Shown: piece by piece, positions 24,922 through 34,480 of the stretch
How positions within the stretch are numbered: position 1 is the first letter of the stretch
Layout: every line of letters starts with the position of its first letter
NCBI GenBank assembly: GCA_900757195.1
Contig: CAAEMZ010000017.1
Span: 18,849-82,848 of the forward strand
DNA: 64,000 nucleotides
Direction: 5' to 3'
Source: Lachnospiraceae bacterium
GTDB taxonomy: Bacteria; Bacillota; Clostridia; Lachnospirales; Lachnospiraceae
The notes under the pieces: model-generated
The model's database searches: none
Told to the model about the DNA's origin: nothing
The model's input: only the letters and a program-made list of their open reading frames with translations
Program-made: the position numbers and the translations under genes

Positions 24922-25926
24922 TCAATAGGAATTACGGCGTCCCTTAAAAGCGAGGACGACCACCGGAAAAGCCAGAAAACGGCTGCGCCGCATCAGCCAA
25001 ACCGCTTTATTTTTCACACTGGCGTAGGCTTCCGGATTCCTGTTTTTAATAAAAGCATCCAAAGCCATCGTCTTTCGCCGCATCCCGCTGCCCAGCGGAA
25101 AACTGATATATATCTTCATCTGGCTTGTCAGCAGCTCCCCGATCGCCCCGTTCATATAGCGCCGCTGAGCCGGAGTCATCCGGCCGCACATCCGCTCCGC
25201 ATACTTTTCAAGGCGCAGCAAAACATGCAGATGATTTTTCAGATTCGCCTGCATTTTTTTAATCGACATACTCTGGTTTGGACGTCCCAGACGGTAACAG
25301 TAGACCGAAGGCTCTAAAAAGAGACATGTGTCCACATAGGGTATCGGAAACAGCACGTATTCCATATCCACGTAAAACATATGCTCATCAATCTTCATCT
25401 TCATTTTCCGGAGTATCTCCGTCTTAATCGTCATGGCATGGATATTGATGAGCGTCTTTCCCGCCACATCTTCCAGGCGGTAAATCCTGCCATATTCGAA
25501 TCCTTCAAAAGGACGCTCCTGACGTTTTGTCGGAAGCTTTGTCTCATGATCCACCCATGTGTAATTATTTCCGATCACATCCACATCCAGACGCTTTAAC
25601 ATCTTCACCAGTTTTCGGAAATTTTCCGTATCCACCCAGTCATCACCGTCAACGACCTTAAAATATCTTCCGGCAGCTTCCTGAATCCCCCGGTTGATCG
25701 TCGAACCATGGCCGCCGTTTTTCTTCGTGATTACACGAAACGTCTGCGGATAACGCACCTCAAAGCTTCTTCCGATTTCCTCTGTCGAATCCGTGGATTC
25801 ATCATTGACAATAAGAACCTCCACTTCTTCCATAATATCCGGATGGATAAAGGATTTCAGCGTGTCCGCCAGATATGCCTCCACATTATAACTCGGTACA
25901 ACCACAGTTAATACTTTTTCATTCAT
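24922..25926 (-). CDS. Family 2 glycosyltransferase, first gene of the glycan operon
   Basis: 334 residues. The GT-A start KVLTVVVPSYNVEAYLADTL, NDESTDSTEEI, the KVVDGDDWVDTENF metal motif, and MYVDMEYVLFP mark a GT2 glycosyltransferase. The basic C-terminus (MRRSRFLAFPVVVLAFKGRR) may sit at the membrane. ATG 25926 has AAAGGGAAG upstream; upstream in-frame codons have no site. A sigma-A promoter precedes it at 25972-26000. Confidence 0.92.
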   Translation of the reverse strand: MNEKVLTVVVPSYNVEAYLADTLKSFIHPDIMEEVEVLIVNDESTDSTEEIGRSFEVRYPQTFRVITKKNGGHGSTINRGIQEAAGRYFKVVDGDDWVDTENFRKLVKMLKRLDVDVIGNNYTWVDHETKLPTKRQERPFEGFEYGRIYRLEDVAGKTLINIHAMTIKTEILRKMKMKIDEHMFYVDMEYVLFPIPYVDTCLFLEPSVYCYRLGRPNQSMSIKKMQANLKNHLHVLLRLEKYAERMCGRMTPAQRRYMNGAIGELLTSQMKIYISFPLGSGMRRKTMALDAFIKNRNPEAYASVKNKAVWLMRRSRFLAFPVVVLAFKGRRNSY

Positions 25927-25971
25927 ATGGCTTCCCTTTCTGGATTTTTTATTCTTTATTAGCATCTTTTT

Positions 25972-26000
25972 ATTTTAAAGCTTTTATGCAGGTTTGTCAA
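25972..26000 (-). promoter_or_regulatory. Promoter of the glycan operon with overlapping inverted repeat
   Basis: On the minus strand, TTGACA (25995-26000), a 17-bp spacer and TAAAAT (25972-25977). The -35 is embedded in GGTTT-N7-AAACC (25991-26007), a possible operator. The rest of 26008-26150 is AT-rich, with nothing recognised. Confidence 0.75.
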
Positions 26001-26149
26001 CGAAACCCGTTGGTTTGCCCGGTCTGCGCATCTTCTGACTTTAAAAAATAAAAAGACTTTAAAATCCTTACCGTCTGATTTACTACACCTTTCCAAAATT
26101 TTTGTATCCGTTAGAAATCTCCTTAAAAGCCAAAAAATTATCTTAATCA

Positions 26150-26202
26150 CAGAAAAAAACAAAAGATGCGGAAAAGTTTTAAATCAAACTTTTCCGCATC
26201 TT
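26150..26202 (-). terminator. Terminator of the tRNA-Pro gene
   Basis: A 17-bp stem (26163-26179 with 26186-26202) is followed on the minus strand by a T-rich tract. It begins 11 bases past the tRNA 3' end. Confidence 0.9.
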
Positions 26203-26213
26203 CTTTACATGAA

Positions 26214-26287
<74 letters not shown>

Positions 26288-26423
26288 ATGTGCTTTACTA
26301 TTCTACCTCCTTTTCGAAAAAAAAGCAAGCGGTAATTTGAATTTTGTGAAATTATTTTCCAGAAAAAATTAACAAATTCTTCACATTATGCCCACATACT
26401 TTTCACAGGACATGGATATACTA

Positions 26424-26561
26424 TAACCATCAAAAAGATAATTGTTTCCGAACAATTTCATTTTGATTGATTTTTTTCATAACATCCATTCATGAGAATG
26501 GATTCTCCCCCTTTTTTATGATACGAATACTAAGAAAAGCCGCTCACCACGGCTTTTTTTA
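26424..26561 (+). ncRNA. Candidate small structured RNA (low confidence)
   Basis: The 26288-26599 gap has no gene, but three successive hairpins lie on the plus strand. AATTGTT-TCCG-AACAATT (26440-26457) has a UNCG-type tetraloop, ATCCATTC-ATGA-GAATGGAT spans 26484-26503, and the terminator-like AAAAGCCG/CGGCTTTT stem (26535-26557) ends in seven or more T. A -10-like TATACT lies at 26417-26422 without a convincing -35. The last hairpin may instead serve topB on the other strand. Confidence 0.3.
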
Positions 26562-26599
26562 GTGTCTGCCGCACCGCATCCGGCGCGGCAGATGTCATC

Positions 26600-28729
26600 T
26601 TATTCTTTTAAATTCAGTTTCGCAAAGGCTTCCGCAAAAGCGTTATTCAGCGGCTGTTCCGCCTCTTTTTTCTGCTTATTCAGATATTTCTGAACATCCC
26701 GCTTGCTGACCCCGGCGCCTTCTTTTTTACGCCGGTCCTGGAAAACGGACAGTTTTTCTTTGTATCCACAGGCACAGATAAAGGTCTGGGCATCACCTTT
26801 CCCGTACATTTCCATCCGTTTATGACACTTCGGACATCTCGCATTGGTCGTTCGGGCTACGGTTTCCCGATAGCCACATTCTCTGTCCTGACAGACAAGC
26901 ATCCGGCTGTTTCTGCCTTTCACAGACAGCATCCGTTTGCCGCACTGCGGACACTTGGTATTTGTCAGATTTTCATGCCGGAATTTGCCGTCGCCGCCCC
27001 GGATTTCTGAAACAACCGCTTCCGTGTAGACCCGGATATCCCGGATAAAGGCATCTTTTTTCAGACGGCCTTCGGATATATCCATAAGCTTCTTCTCCCA
27101 GTCTGCTGTCAGCGCCGGCGCTTTCAAATCCTCCGGCACCAGTTCCAGAAGCTGACGGCCTTTGGATGTCACATGAATATCCTTTTCCTTTTTCTCCATA
27201 AGAAATGTATGAAACAGTTTGTCGATAATGTCCGCCCGGGTGGCCACCGTGCCGAGGCCGCCCTTCTCCATGGCCGTCAGAAGGGTTGCTTCGTTATAAT
27301 ATGCCGGAGGTTTTGTCCGCCCTTCATTAATTTTTACCGACCGCACGGGTTCTGTCATACCTTCCTTCATTTCCGGAAGAAGCTGCTCACGGATATCGTC
27401 CTCCGCTTCATCCTCGACAATGTCTTCATAGGCCGCCTGCCATCCCGGCTGTTTCATCCTCCGGCCTTTTGCCGTGAAGATTTCCCCGCCGCAGATGCCT
27501 TTCAGCGTCGTCTGTTCGTATTCACACGGCGGATAGAGTACCGCCGCAAACCGCCGGACCACCAGATCATAGATTTTCCGCTCATCGCTGGTCATGTACT
27601 CCAACTGGACAAACTGCTCCGTCGGTATAATGGCATGATGATCCGATACCTTACTGTCATCGACAAAACTCTTATTGACACGAATCGGCTGAACCGTCAG
27701 TTTCCCCACGATTTTCCGGTAAGGTCCGACACCGCAGGCTTTAAGACGCTCCTTTAAGGTCTCCGCCACATCCTTTCCTATGTATCTGGAATCGGTTCTC
27801 GGATAGGTCAGCACTTTATGATTTTCATAAAGGCGCTGCATAATATTTAACGTTTCCTTCGCCGAAAAACCAAACTTTTTATTGGCATCCCGCTGAAGCT
27901 CTGTCAGATCGTAAAGTCCCGGTGCAAAGGTTTTTTTCGTCGTTCGGTGGACTTCCTTCACCGTCAGTTTTTCCCCGTTCACCTGATTGAAAATCTGCTC
28001 TATACGTTCTTTACTGAAGGTCCGGCTCCCCCCGGATTTCTTATCCTGCCATGTCCAGGAAACGCCGGCGCCGGAAAGGGTCAGACCATAGTAGGTCTCC
28101 GGTTTAAATTCCCGGATCTGCCGTTCTCTCTGGTCGATCATCGATAATGTGGGCGTCTGCACCCGGCCGCAGGATAACTGAGCGTTATACTTGCAGGTCA
28201 ACGCTCTTGTGCCGTTGATCCCCACCAGCCAGTCCGCTTCTGCCCGGGCCTCCGCCGCCGCATAAAGATTCATATAGGCGCGTCCGTCCTTCAGATGGGC
28301 AAATCCTTCCCGAATCGCCTTATCCGTCACCGAAGAAATCCAGAGACGCTTTACCGGTTTACGGCTTCCGGCCTTTGCCAGAATCCAGCGGGCCACCAGC
28401 TCACCCTCCCGTCCCGCGTCCGTCGCGATAACAATATCACCGATGTCCTTCCGGTAAAGATGATTTTTCACCGTCTGATACTGCCTGCCCGTCTGTTTAA
28501 TCACAACGAGCTGGAATTTTTCCGGCATCATCGGCAGATCCTTCATCTCCCAGGCCTTATATTTTGCATCGTAAGCTTCCGGGTCCGCCAGCGTCACCAG
28601 ATGCCCCAGCGCCCAGGTGACCACGTATTTGTCCCCTTCCAAAGCGCCCTGATTATTTTTTGAACACTTCAAAACCCGGGCAATATCCCTGCCCACCGAA
28701 GGTTTTTCCGCGATAACTAATGTTTTCAT
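26600..28729 (-). CDS. topB: DNA topoisomerase III
   Basis: 709-residue type IA topoisomerase that decatenates DNA by single-strand passage. The Toprim domain begins MKTLVIAEKPSVGRDIA with TDAGREGELVAR. The active-site tyrosine is Y309 in LTYPRTDSRYIG, and SCGRVQTPTLSMI is present. Two C-terminal zinc ribbons follow (CPQCGKRM...CQDRECGY and CPKCHKRM...CACGY), then a basic tail. ATG 28729 has GGAAGGGA upstream; the upstream in-frame stretch overlaps the yitT gene end. It lies 22 bases after yitT. Confidence 0.96.
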   Translation of the reverse strand: MKTLVIAEKPSVGRDIARVLKCSKNNQGALEGDKYVVTWALGHLVTLADPEAYDAKYKAWEMKDLPMMPEKFQLVVIKQTGRQYQTVKNHLYRKDIGDIVIATDAGREGELVARWILAKAGSRKPVKRLWISSVTDKAIREGFAHLKDGRAYMNLYAAAEARAEADWLVGINGTRALTCKYNAQLSCGRVQTPTLSMIDQRERQIREFKPETYYGLTLSGAGVSWTWQDKKSGGSRTFSKERIEQIFNQVNGEKLTVKEVHRTTKKTFAPGLYDLTELQRDANKKFGFSAKETLNIMQRLYENHKVLTYPRTDSRYIGKDVAETLKERLKACGVGPYRKIVGKLTVQPIRVNKSFVDDSKVSDHHAIIPTEQFVQLEYMTSDERKIYDLVVRRFAAVLYPPCEYEQTTLKGICGGEIFTAKGRRMKQPGWQAAYEDIVEDEAEDDIREQLLPEMKEGMTEPVRSVKINEGRTKPPAYYNEATLLTAMEKGGLGTVATRADIIDKLFHTFLMEKKEKDIHVTSKGRQLLELVPEDLKAPALTADWEKKLMDISEGRLKKDAFIRDIRVYTEAVVSEIRGGDGKFRHENLTNTKCPQCGKRMLSVKGRNSRMLVCQDRECGYRETVARTTNARCPKCHKRMEMYGKGDAQTFICACGYKEKLSVFQDRRKKEGAGVSKRDVQKYLNKQKKEAEQPLNNAFAEAFAKLNLKE

Positions 28730-28751
28730 CTGTCCCTTCCTTTCTGTCCGC

Positions 28752-29627
28752 TTACAGCGAATCGCCGGAAACCGGCTTAAAACCTTCACCGAGAATCTGG
28801 CTCACTTCACTGACAATAAAAAAAGCATCCGGATCAATTTCCCGGACAATCCGCTTAATCTGTCCGAATTCAGACTTCCGCGCCGCACACAGAAGCACTT
28901 CCCGTTCCTTCATCGTATAGGCGCCGACGCCCTTTAAAATCGTTGCCCCCCGGTCAATATCTGTAAATATCCGCTCTGTAATTTCCTTGTTTTTATCCGA
29001 AAAAATGAGAAACATCTGGCCATGCTCACTGCCGTAAACAATACTGTCGATGACCTTTGTCTGAAAAAACAGCGCGATCACCCCGAAAAGCCCCGCTTCG
29101 ATATTTCGGAAAACCAGTACCGAAAACGCCAGTACCAGGCCGTCCACAAGCATCAGCGTCCGTCCGATCGGGATATGGGGAAATTTCACCTGAAGTAAAA
29201 AGGAGATGGCATCGGTGCCCCCGGTGGAAAATCCCCTCAAAAAAATCAGCCCAAGACCTGCACCCACGAAAATGCCGCCAAAAACCGACCCAAGAAGCCG
29301 TTCGCCCATATACATCGGCAGCCACGGTGTCACCACATAATCCAGAATTACGGAGTTCAGCAGAACCGCGCCAAAGGACTGGAGCGTATATTTTCTTCCG
29401 AGATATCTCCAACTCAGAATAAAAATCGGCACATTCATCAGAAATGTACTGAGGCCGATCGGCATTCCCCAGAGATACCGGACCAGAATACCCAGACCGG
29501 ACAGGCCGCCCGGAGCGATATTTGCCGGCACAAGAAAACAATGCACACCCACCGACATGATAAAAATACCGCTGAACTCAAATATTAAATCAATGAGTCG
29601 TTCCTTCCCTCTATAAGTTTTTTCCAT
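28752..29627 (-). CDS. YitT family membrane protein (DUF161/DUF2179)
   Basis: 291 residues. Five or six membrane segments fill the first 200 residues, with the family motifs VPANIAPGGLSGLGIL and GFSTGGTDAISFLLQ. The cytoplasmic C-terminal DUF2179 domain (FTDIDRGATILKGVGAYTMKE ... IKRIVREIDPDAFFIVSE) follows. The function is unknown; some members are linked to metabolite transport. It shares a transcript with topB. Confidence 0.92.
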   Translation of the reverse strand: MEKTYRGKERLIDLIFEFSGIFIMSVGVHCFLVPANIAPGGLSGLGILVRYLWGMPIGLSTFLMNVPIFILSWRYLGRKYTLQSFGAVLLNSVILDYVVTPWLPMYMGERLLGSVFGGIFVGAGLGLIFLRGFSTGGTDAISFLLQVKFPHIPIGRTLMLVDGLVLAFSVLVFRNIEAGLFGVIALFFQTKVIDSIVYGSEHGQMFLIFSDKNKEITERIFTDIDRGATILKGVGAYTMKEREVLLCAARKSEFGQIKRIVREIDPDAFFIVSEVSQILGEGFKPVSGDSL

Positions 29628-29701
29628 AATATTTCCTCCAAGTTTTATTTAGTATATCCACTTCTGAAAAAAGAATCCTGTAGACATTATACATAAAACA
29701 A

Positions 29702-29737
29702 AACGAAGAGTAAACGCTTAAAGTCTTACTCTTCGTT
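29702..29737 (-). terminator. Terminator of the BMP/ABC importer operon
   Basis: A 12-bp stem (29702-29713 with 29726-29737) is followed by TTGTTTTATG on the minus strand, 19 bases past the last permease gene. Confidence 0.85.
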
Positions 29738-29756
29738 GTTGTATTATATTAAAGTT

Positions 29757-30698
29757 TTAACGGCTGCCCCGGATATATGGTTTGCTCAGAGCCTCCGGCT
29801 CATTGCTCCGTCCGATGGAGCCTAAAAGGGCAATTAATGTAATAATGTAAGGCAGCATTGCCAGCGCCTGAGCCGGCAGCGGCACGCCCACCGCCTGGAG
29901 ACGGATCTGGAGCGCATTGGCGCCGCCAAAGATCAGCGCCGCGCCGAAGGTTCCCACCGCCGTATATCTTCCGAGAATAACGGCCGCCAGCGCGATATAT
30001 CCCCGGCCGGAAGTCATATTCTCCGTAAATACACCGAGCTGCACAAGCACCAGATAAGCGCCGCCGATGCCGCCGAGAATACCATTGACAATCATGGCAA
30101 TATACTGATATTTATGTACCGGGATTCCTGCCGCATCCGCCGCCCTCGGATGTTCACCGATGGCTTCAAATGCAAGCCCCTTCGCCGTCTTTTTATAAAA
30201 AATCGTAATGAGCACAATCAGCACATATAAAATATAGGTGAAGATATCCTGATTGAACAGCGCATCGCCAATCAGCGGAATCTCGCTGAGTATCGGAATT
30301 TTAATGGTCGAAAATGTCGTAATCTGCTGATAGCTCTGGCCTTCCTTCAATATCTTGGCCAGGAAACTGGTCACACCCAGCACAAACATGTTGATGGCAA
30401 TACCGCTGACCGACTGGTTCTGGGCCAGCTTAATGGACAGCACCGCATGAATCATGCTGACAAGAACGCCGCCTAAAATACCGCAGATAAGGCCGATCCC
30501 CAAATTTCCCGAAAACAGCGCTCCGGCAAAGGAGAAAAAGGCGCCGCTCAGCATCACGCCTTCCATACCGATATTTAAAATTCCCGTTTTCTCTGCAACC
30601 ATTTCACCCAGCCCCGCATACAGGAGCGGCACGGCCATACGCACCATGGCAGAGAAAAAGGCTGTAAAAAATCCAATGGTTAAAATCTGTTCAAGCAT
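29757..30698 (-). CDS. ABC importer permease, nucleoside type (NupQ/YufQ-like)
   Basis: 313-residue membrane protein of the BPD_transp_2 family with about eight hydrophobic segments. Typical stretches are GEMVAEKTGILNIGMEGVML, GIAINMFVLGVTSF, KGLAFEAIGEHPRAADAAGI and GRGYIALAAVILGRY. It is the second permease of a BmpA-type nucleoside importer, 15 bases after the first. Specificity cannot be read from sequence; nucleosides are typical. Confidence 0.93.
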   Translation of the reverse strand: MLEQILTIGFFTAFFSAMVRMAVPLLYAGLGEMVAEKTGILNIGMEGVMLSGAFFSFAGALFSGNLGIGLICGILGGVLVSMIHAVLSIKLAQNQSVSGIAINMFVLGVTSFLAKILKEGQSYQQITTFSTIKIPILSEIPLIGDALFNQDIFTYILYVLIVLITIFYKKTAKGLAFEAIGEHPRAADAAGIPVHKYQYIAMIVNGILGGIGGAYLVLVQLGVFTENMTSGRGYIALAAVILGRYTAVGTFGAALIFGGANALQIRLQAVGVPLPAQALAMLPYIITLIALLGSIGRSNEPEALSKPYIRGSR

Positions 30699-30713
30699 TT
30701 CTTTTTCTCCTTT

Positions 30714-31745
30714 CTATGCAGATGCTTTCTTTGCTTTTTTCCGGCGCATAATTCCCTTCGCCAGAATCAGAAGCACAACAAGACCTACTAATATATCAAC
30801 AATGGCCGACGGTACACCGAGCTGACGCTGCATCGTATTGGCGCCGACCTGCATGGCTGCCATACCGACCGCCACAAACATAACACCGACCGGATGATTT
30901 CCTGCCAGCAGCGCTACCAGAACTGCCGTATAACCACAGTTGGAGGAAATCCCTTCCAGAAGCTTTTTCTGAATCGCAAGAACTTCCACCACACCGGCCA
31001 GTCCTGCAAGACCGCCGCTTAAAAATGCAGAAATAACGATATTTTTCATAACAGAAATACCGTTGCAGGCTGCCGCCCGTTTATTAAATCCAACAACTTT
31101 AATCTCATAACCCAGTGTCGTTTTCTGCAGTAAAAACCAGATAAGAGCGACTGACGCCACAGCGATCAGAAAACCGACATGAAGTCTGGTCGGCGGAAGA
31201 ATCTGTGCGAGCTGGACCGACGGATCGATTTTTGCCGACTGGGGAACACTGCCCGACGGATCCATCAGGAATGTACGGACCGCAATTCCGATTAAATTAA
31301 TCGCTATGTAGTTCAGCATGATCGTGACGATGATTTCGGAAATTCCGAGCTTCGCTTTAAACAGCGCCGCGATCAGCGCCCACACGCCGCCGGCCAGAAA
31401 TCCGGCAGCCAGAGCCAGTATGATCCGTGCAGCCCCCGGAATCTGGGGAAGTCCCAGGGCAACGCCCGCCGCCGCAAGAGCGCCCACATAAAACTGGCCT
31501 TCCGCACCGATATTGAAAAATCCTGTCCGGAATGCCACCGCACATCCAAGGCCTGTGAAAATCAGCGGTGTGGCCTTTACAAAAACTTCGCAGAAACCAT
31601 TGAGGTTTCCGAAAATCCCCCGGAAAAAGTTACTGTATGCCTCCACCGGATTGGCATCGGACAATAAAATCAGTCCCGTACCTACAGCAATGGTTATCAG
31701 GGCGATGATCACCGCCTGAAGCGCTTTACTTTTTTTATCTGTCAT
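30714..31745 (-). CDS. ABC importer permease, nucleoside type (NupP/YufP-like)
   Basis: 343 residues, about nine membrane segments. Family features include ATPLIFTGLGCAVAFRTGFFNIGAEGQFYVG, GISEIIVTIMLNYIA, and the EAA-type loop GYEIKVVGFNKRAAACNGI. The start codon overlaps the stop of the ATPase gene by one base (TAATG), coupling translation. It pairs with the permease downstream. Confidence 0.93.
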   Translation of the reverse strand: MTDKKSKALQAVIIALITIAVGTGLILLSDANPVEAYSNFFRGIFGNLNGFCEVFVKATPLIFTGLGCAVAFRTGFFNIGAEGQFYVGALAAAGVALGLPQIPGAARIILALAAGFLAGGVWALIAALFKAKLGISEIIVTIMLNYIAINLIGIAVRTFLMDPSGSVPQSAKIDPSVQLAQILPPTRLHVGFLIAVASVALIWFLLQKTTLGYEIKVVGFNKRAAACNGISVMKNIVISAFLSGGLAGLAGVVEVLAIQKKLLEGISSNCGYTAVLVALLAGNHPVGVMFVAVGMAAMQVGANTMQRQLGVPSAIVDILVGLVVLLILAKGIMRRKKAKKASA

Positions 31746-33265
31746 TACTGCATTGCCTCCTTTGTCACACCGCCCATTAACAGGCCGATTTTCTGAACAT
31801 CCGCTTCATCCCGGTTCAGGACGCCGACAATCCGGCCGCCGAACATCACGGCGATCCGGTCGGATAACGCCAGAATTTCTTCCAGATCCGCTGAGATCAG
31901 CAGAACGCTCCGGTTGGAATTCCGCACATCCATCAATGTCTGCCGTACAAACTCTGTCGCCCCGATATCGAGGCCTCGGGTCGGCTGGTTTGCGATCACC
32001 AGCTTTGCGTCCTCCGTTACTTCCCGGGCAATAATAATCTTCTGCTGATTACCACCGGATAAAAGCTTTACGATGGATTCTTTTCCCGACGTTCCTGTCG
32101 TTTTAATCTGGAATTTCTCAATCGCACTGTCTGCCAGATCATCCATCGGTTTTTTATTAAAAATGCCCTTCTTTGAATAAGGTTCTTTATCATAATGTTT
32201 TAAAAGCATATTGTCCTTCAAAGACATATCGATGACAAGGCCGTCGGCATGACGGTCATCGGAAATATAGGAAATACCCTTTTCAAAACGCTGTTTCACT
32301 GAATCCTTTTGAATATTTTCGTTCATAAAACAGATGTCCCCGGAAGTGATTTTCCGGATACCCGCAATGACCTCCGCCAGCTCGGTCTGTCCATTGCCGT
32401 CCACACCGGCAATCCCCAGAACCTCGCCTTTCCGGACCGTCATATTCACATGATCCAGAATCGCCTTCTCCCCTTTGGCCACATGCACATCTTTTAACTC
32501 CAGAGCAATTTCACTGCCCTGCTGTTTCTGTATTTCAAAGCTTTCCTGAAGCTCCCGGCCAATCATATACATCGACAGCTCCGTCGGATTGGTTTCGGAA
32601 GTTACCAGGTCTTTAATTTTCTTTCCATCTCTCAAAATAGTTACCCGGTCGCTGATCGCCATAATCTCACTCATACGGTGGGTGATGATGATTACCGCGT
32701 AACCTTCACTTTTCAGTCTGCGCAGGACTTCAAAAAAGTCCTGAGTCTCTTTTGGGGTCAGCACCCCTGTCGGCTCATCCAGGATCAGCAGATCCACATT
32801 CCGGTATAAAGCTTTCAGAATCTCCACTCTCTGCTGTTCACCCACGGATAAATCTCGAATCCGCGCATCGGGCCGCACAAGCAGTCCGTATTTTTCAGCC
32901 AGCTCCACAATACTTTTTCTGGCTTCCATTCTCGATAAAAACAGACCCTCCTGCTTTAATCCGAGAATAATATTATCCAATACCGTCATTTTCTGAACAA
33001 GGGAAAAATGCTGATGCACCATGCCGATTCCCTGTTCAATCGCTTCTCTTGGAGAATCAAATTCAACCTTCTTATCTTTCCAGTAAATCTCTCCACTATC
33101 CGCAGTATATATACCAAATAAAATATTCATCAGCGTTGTTTTGCCCGCACCATTCTCTCCGAGCAGCGCATGAATCTCTCCCTTTTCCACAGCCAGGTTC
33201 ACATTTTCATTGGCATACACACCGGAAAAAGCCTTGCTGATATTTTTCATCTCTAAGATTGCCAT
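31745..33265 (-). CDS. ABC importer ATPase, duplicated (NupO/YufO-like)
   Basis: 506 residues with two ABC domains in tandem. The first has Walker A LLGENGAGKTTLMNILFG, signature LSVGEQQRVEILKAL and Walker B LLILDEPTGVL. The second has the degenerate Walker A IAGVDGNGQTELAEVIAG and signature LLSGGNQQKIIIAREV. This fused layout matches RbsA/YufO ATPases of sugar and nucleoside importers. ATG 33265 has AAAGGAG upstream. It lies between the BMP lipoprotein gene and the first permease. Confidence 0.95.
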   Translation of the reverse strand: MAILEMKNISKAFSGVYANENVNLAVEKGEIHALLGENGAGKTTLMNILFGIYTADSGEIYWKDKKVEFDSPREAIEQGIGMVHQHFSLVQKMTVLDNIILGLKQEGLFLSRMEARKSIVELAEKYGLLVRPDARIRDLSVGEQQRVEILKALYRNVDLLILDEPTGVLTPKETQDFFEVLRRLKSEGYAVIIITHRMSEIMAISDRVTILRDGKKIKDLVTSETNPTELSMYMIGRELQESFEIQKQQGSEIALELKDVHVAKGEKAILDHVNMTVRKGEVLGIAGVDGNGQTELAEVIAGIRKITSGDICFMNENIQKDSVKQRFEKGISYISDDRHADGLVIDMSLKDNMLLKHYDKEPYSKKGIFNKKPMDDLADSAIEKFQIKTTGTSGKESIVKLLSGGNQQKIIIAREVTEDAKLVIANQPTRGLDIGATEFVRQTLMDVRNSNRSVLLISADLEEILALSDRIAVMFGGRIVGVLNRDEADVQKIGLLMGGVTKEAMQ

Positions 33266-33349
33266 AATCTTTCTCCTTTGATAACCAGATATGGGACGCC
33301 CCGGCACTACACCGGCGCGTCCCTTAATTTTTCAGGATTTATGCGATTA

Positions 33350-34414
33350 TTATCTTGCAGCTGTATCGCAAGGTACTACAAATTCACCAGATTTGATAGC
33401 TTCGATTTTTTCATCGATCATCTTGCGAACATCTTCCGGAATAACGCTTTCCATATCATAATATGGAGCCATTTCAACAACGCCTTCTGCCATACCTAAT
33501 TCTTTAACTTCGCCTTTGAAGTTTCCGCTGACAACGTCATTGTAAGCAGCTTCGATAAGAACAGGTACATTATACATAGAAGATGTTAAGATGGTTTCAG
33601 GAGCAAGTTCGTGCTGGTCATAGGAATCACCGGTTGCGTAGATGCCGGCATCTTTCGCTGCGTTGATCGCACCTGTACCACATTCGTTGGCATCATGTGC
33701 AATAAAGTCAACACCGCTGTCGATCATCGCCTGAGCAGCTTCTTTGGCAAGGGCTGTATCTGTAAAGCTTCCTGTCCATGCTGTCTGAACCTCGATGTCC
33801 GGATTGATGGATTTTGCACCGTCTTCAAAACCGTTCATGATCTTAATTAAAGAAGCGCCTTCAACCGGACCGATGAAACCAAGTTTGTTGGATTTTGTCA
33901 TGCTTGCAGCAAGCATACCTTCGATATAGCCGCCTTCTTCACATTTCATAACATAAGAAGCTACGTTGTCTGCAGCTGCATCGGCCTCTACACAGATGAA
34001 TTTTGTATCCGGATACTGAGCGCCGACTTCCAGAGCCGGATCACCGAACTGGAAACCATGTCCGATAACGATATCATAACCGCTTGCTGCGTAATCTGTA
34101 AATGTTGCTGCCATATCTGCTGCCTGAAGATTTTCTGTATAAGCGATTTCTGCGCCATATTTTTCTTCAAGTAATTTCAGTCCGTCATATGCAGACTGAC
34201 ACCATCCCATATCGTTGACAGCGCCTGTTACACAGAGAGCAACTTTTAAGCTTTCGCCGTCTGCTGCTGCACTTTCTTTTGCTTCGCTGCCTGTTTCTGC
34301 AGTTGTTTCTGCCTTTGTTTCAGCTTTTGTTTCTTTTTTGTCACTGCCGCCGCATGCTGTCAGCATGGAAACAGCCAGTGTCAGGCTTAATGCCAGAGCT
34401 ACAAGTTTTTTCAT
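33350..34414 (-). CDS. BMP-family substrate-binding lipoprotein
   Basis: 354-residue periplasmic-type binding protein tethered to the outside of the membrane. The signal peptide ends in the lipobox LTAC (Cys21), followed by a long linker rich in E, A, T and K. The mature domain has VALCVTGAVNDMGWCQSAYDGL, GHGFQFGDPALEVGAQYPD and VGPVEGASLIKIMNGFEDG, fitting the BmpA/Med nucleoside-binding family. It is encoded between the amidohydrolase and the ATPase. Confidence 0.94.
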   Translation of the reverse strand: MKKLVALALSLTLAVSMLTACGGSDKKETKAETKAETTAETGSEAKESAAADGESLKVALCVTGAVNDMGWCQSAYDGLKLLEEKYGAEIAYTENLQAADMAATFTDYAASGYDIVIGHGFQFGDPALEVGAQYPDTKFICVEADAAADNVASYVMKCEEGGYIEGMLAASMTKSNKLGFIGPVEGASLIKIMNGFEDGAKSINPDIEVQTAWTGSFTDTALAKEAAQAMIDSGVDFIAHDANECGTGAINAAKDAGIYATGDSYDQHELAPETILTSSMYNVPVLIEAAYNDVVSGNFKGEVKELGMAEGVVEMAPYYDMESVIPEDVRKMIDEKIEAIKSGEFVVPCDTAAR

Positions 34415-34480
34415 TGTTTCATTTCTCCTTTAACCTTTTTAATGATAAATTCATTTGTATATTAAATATAAAATGATCGA

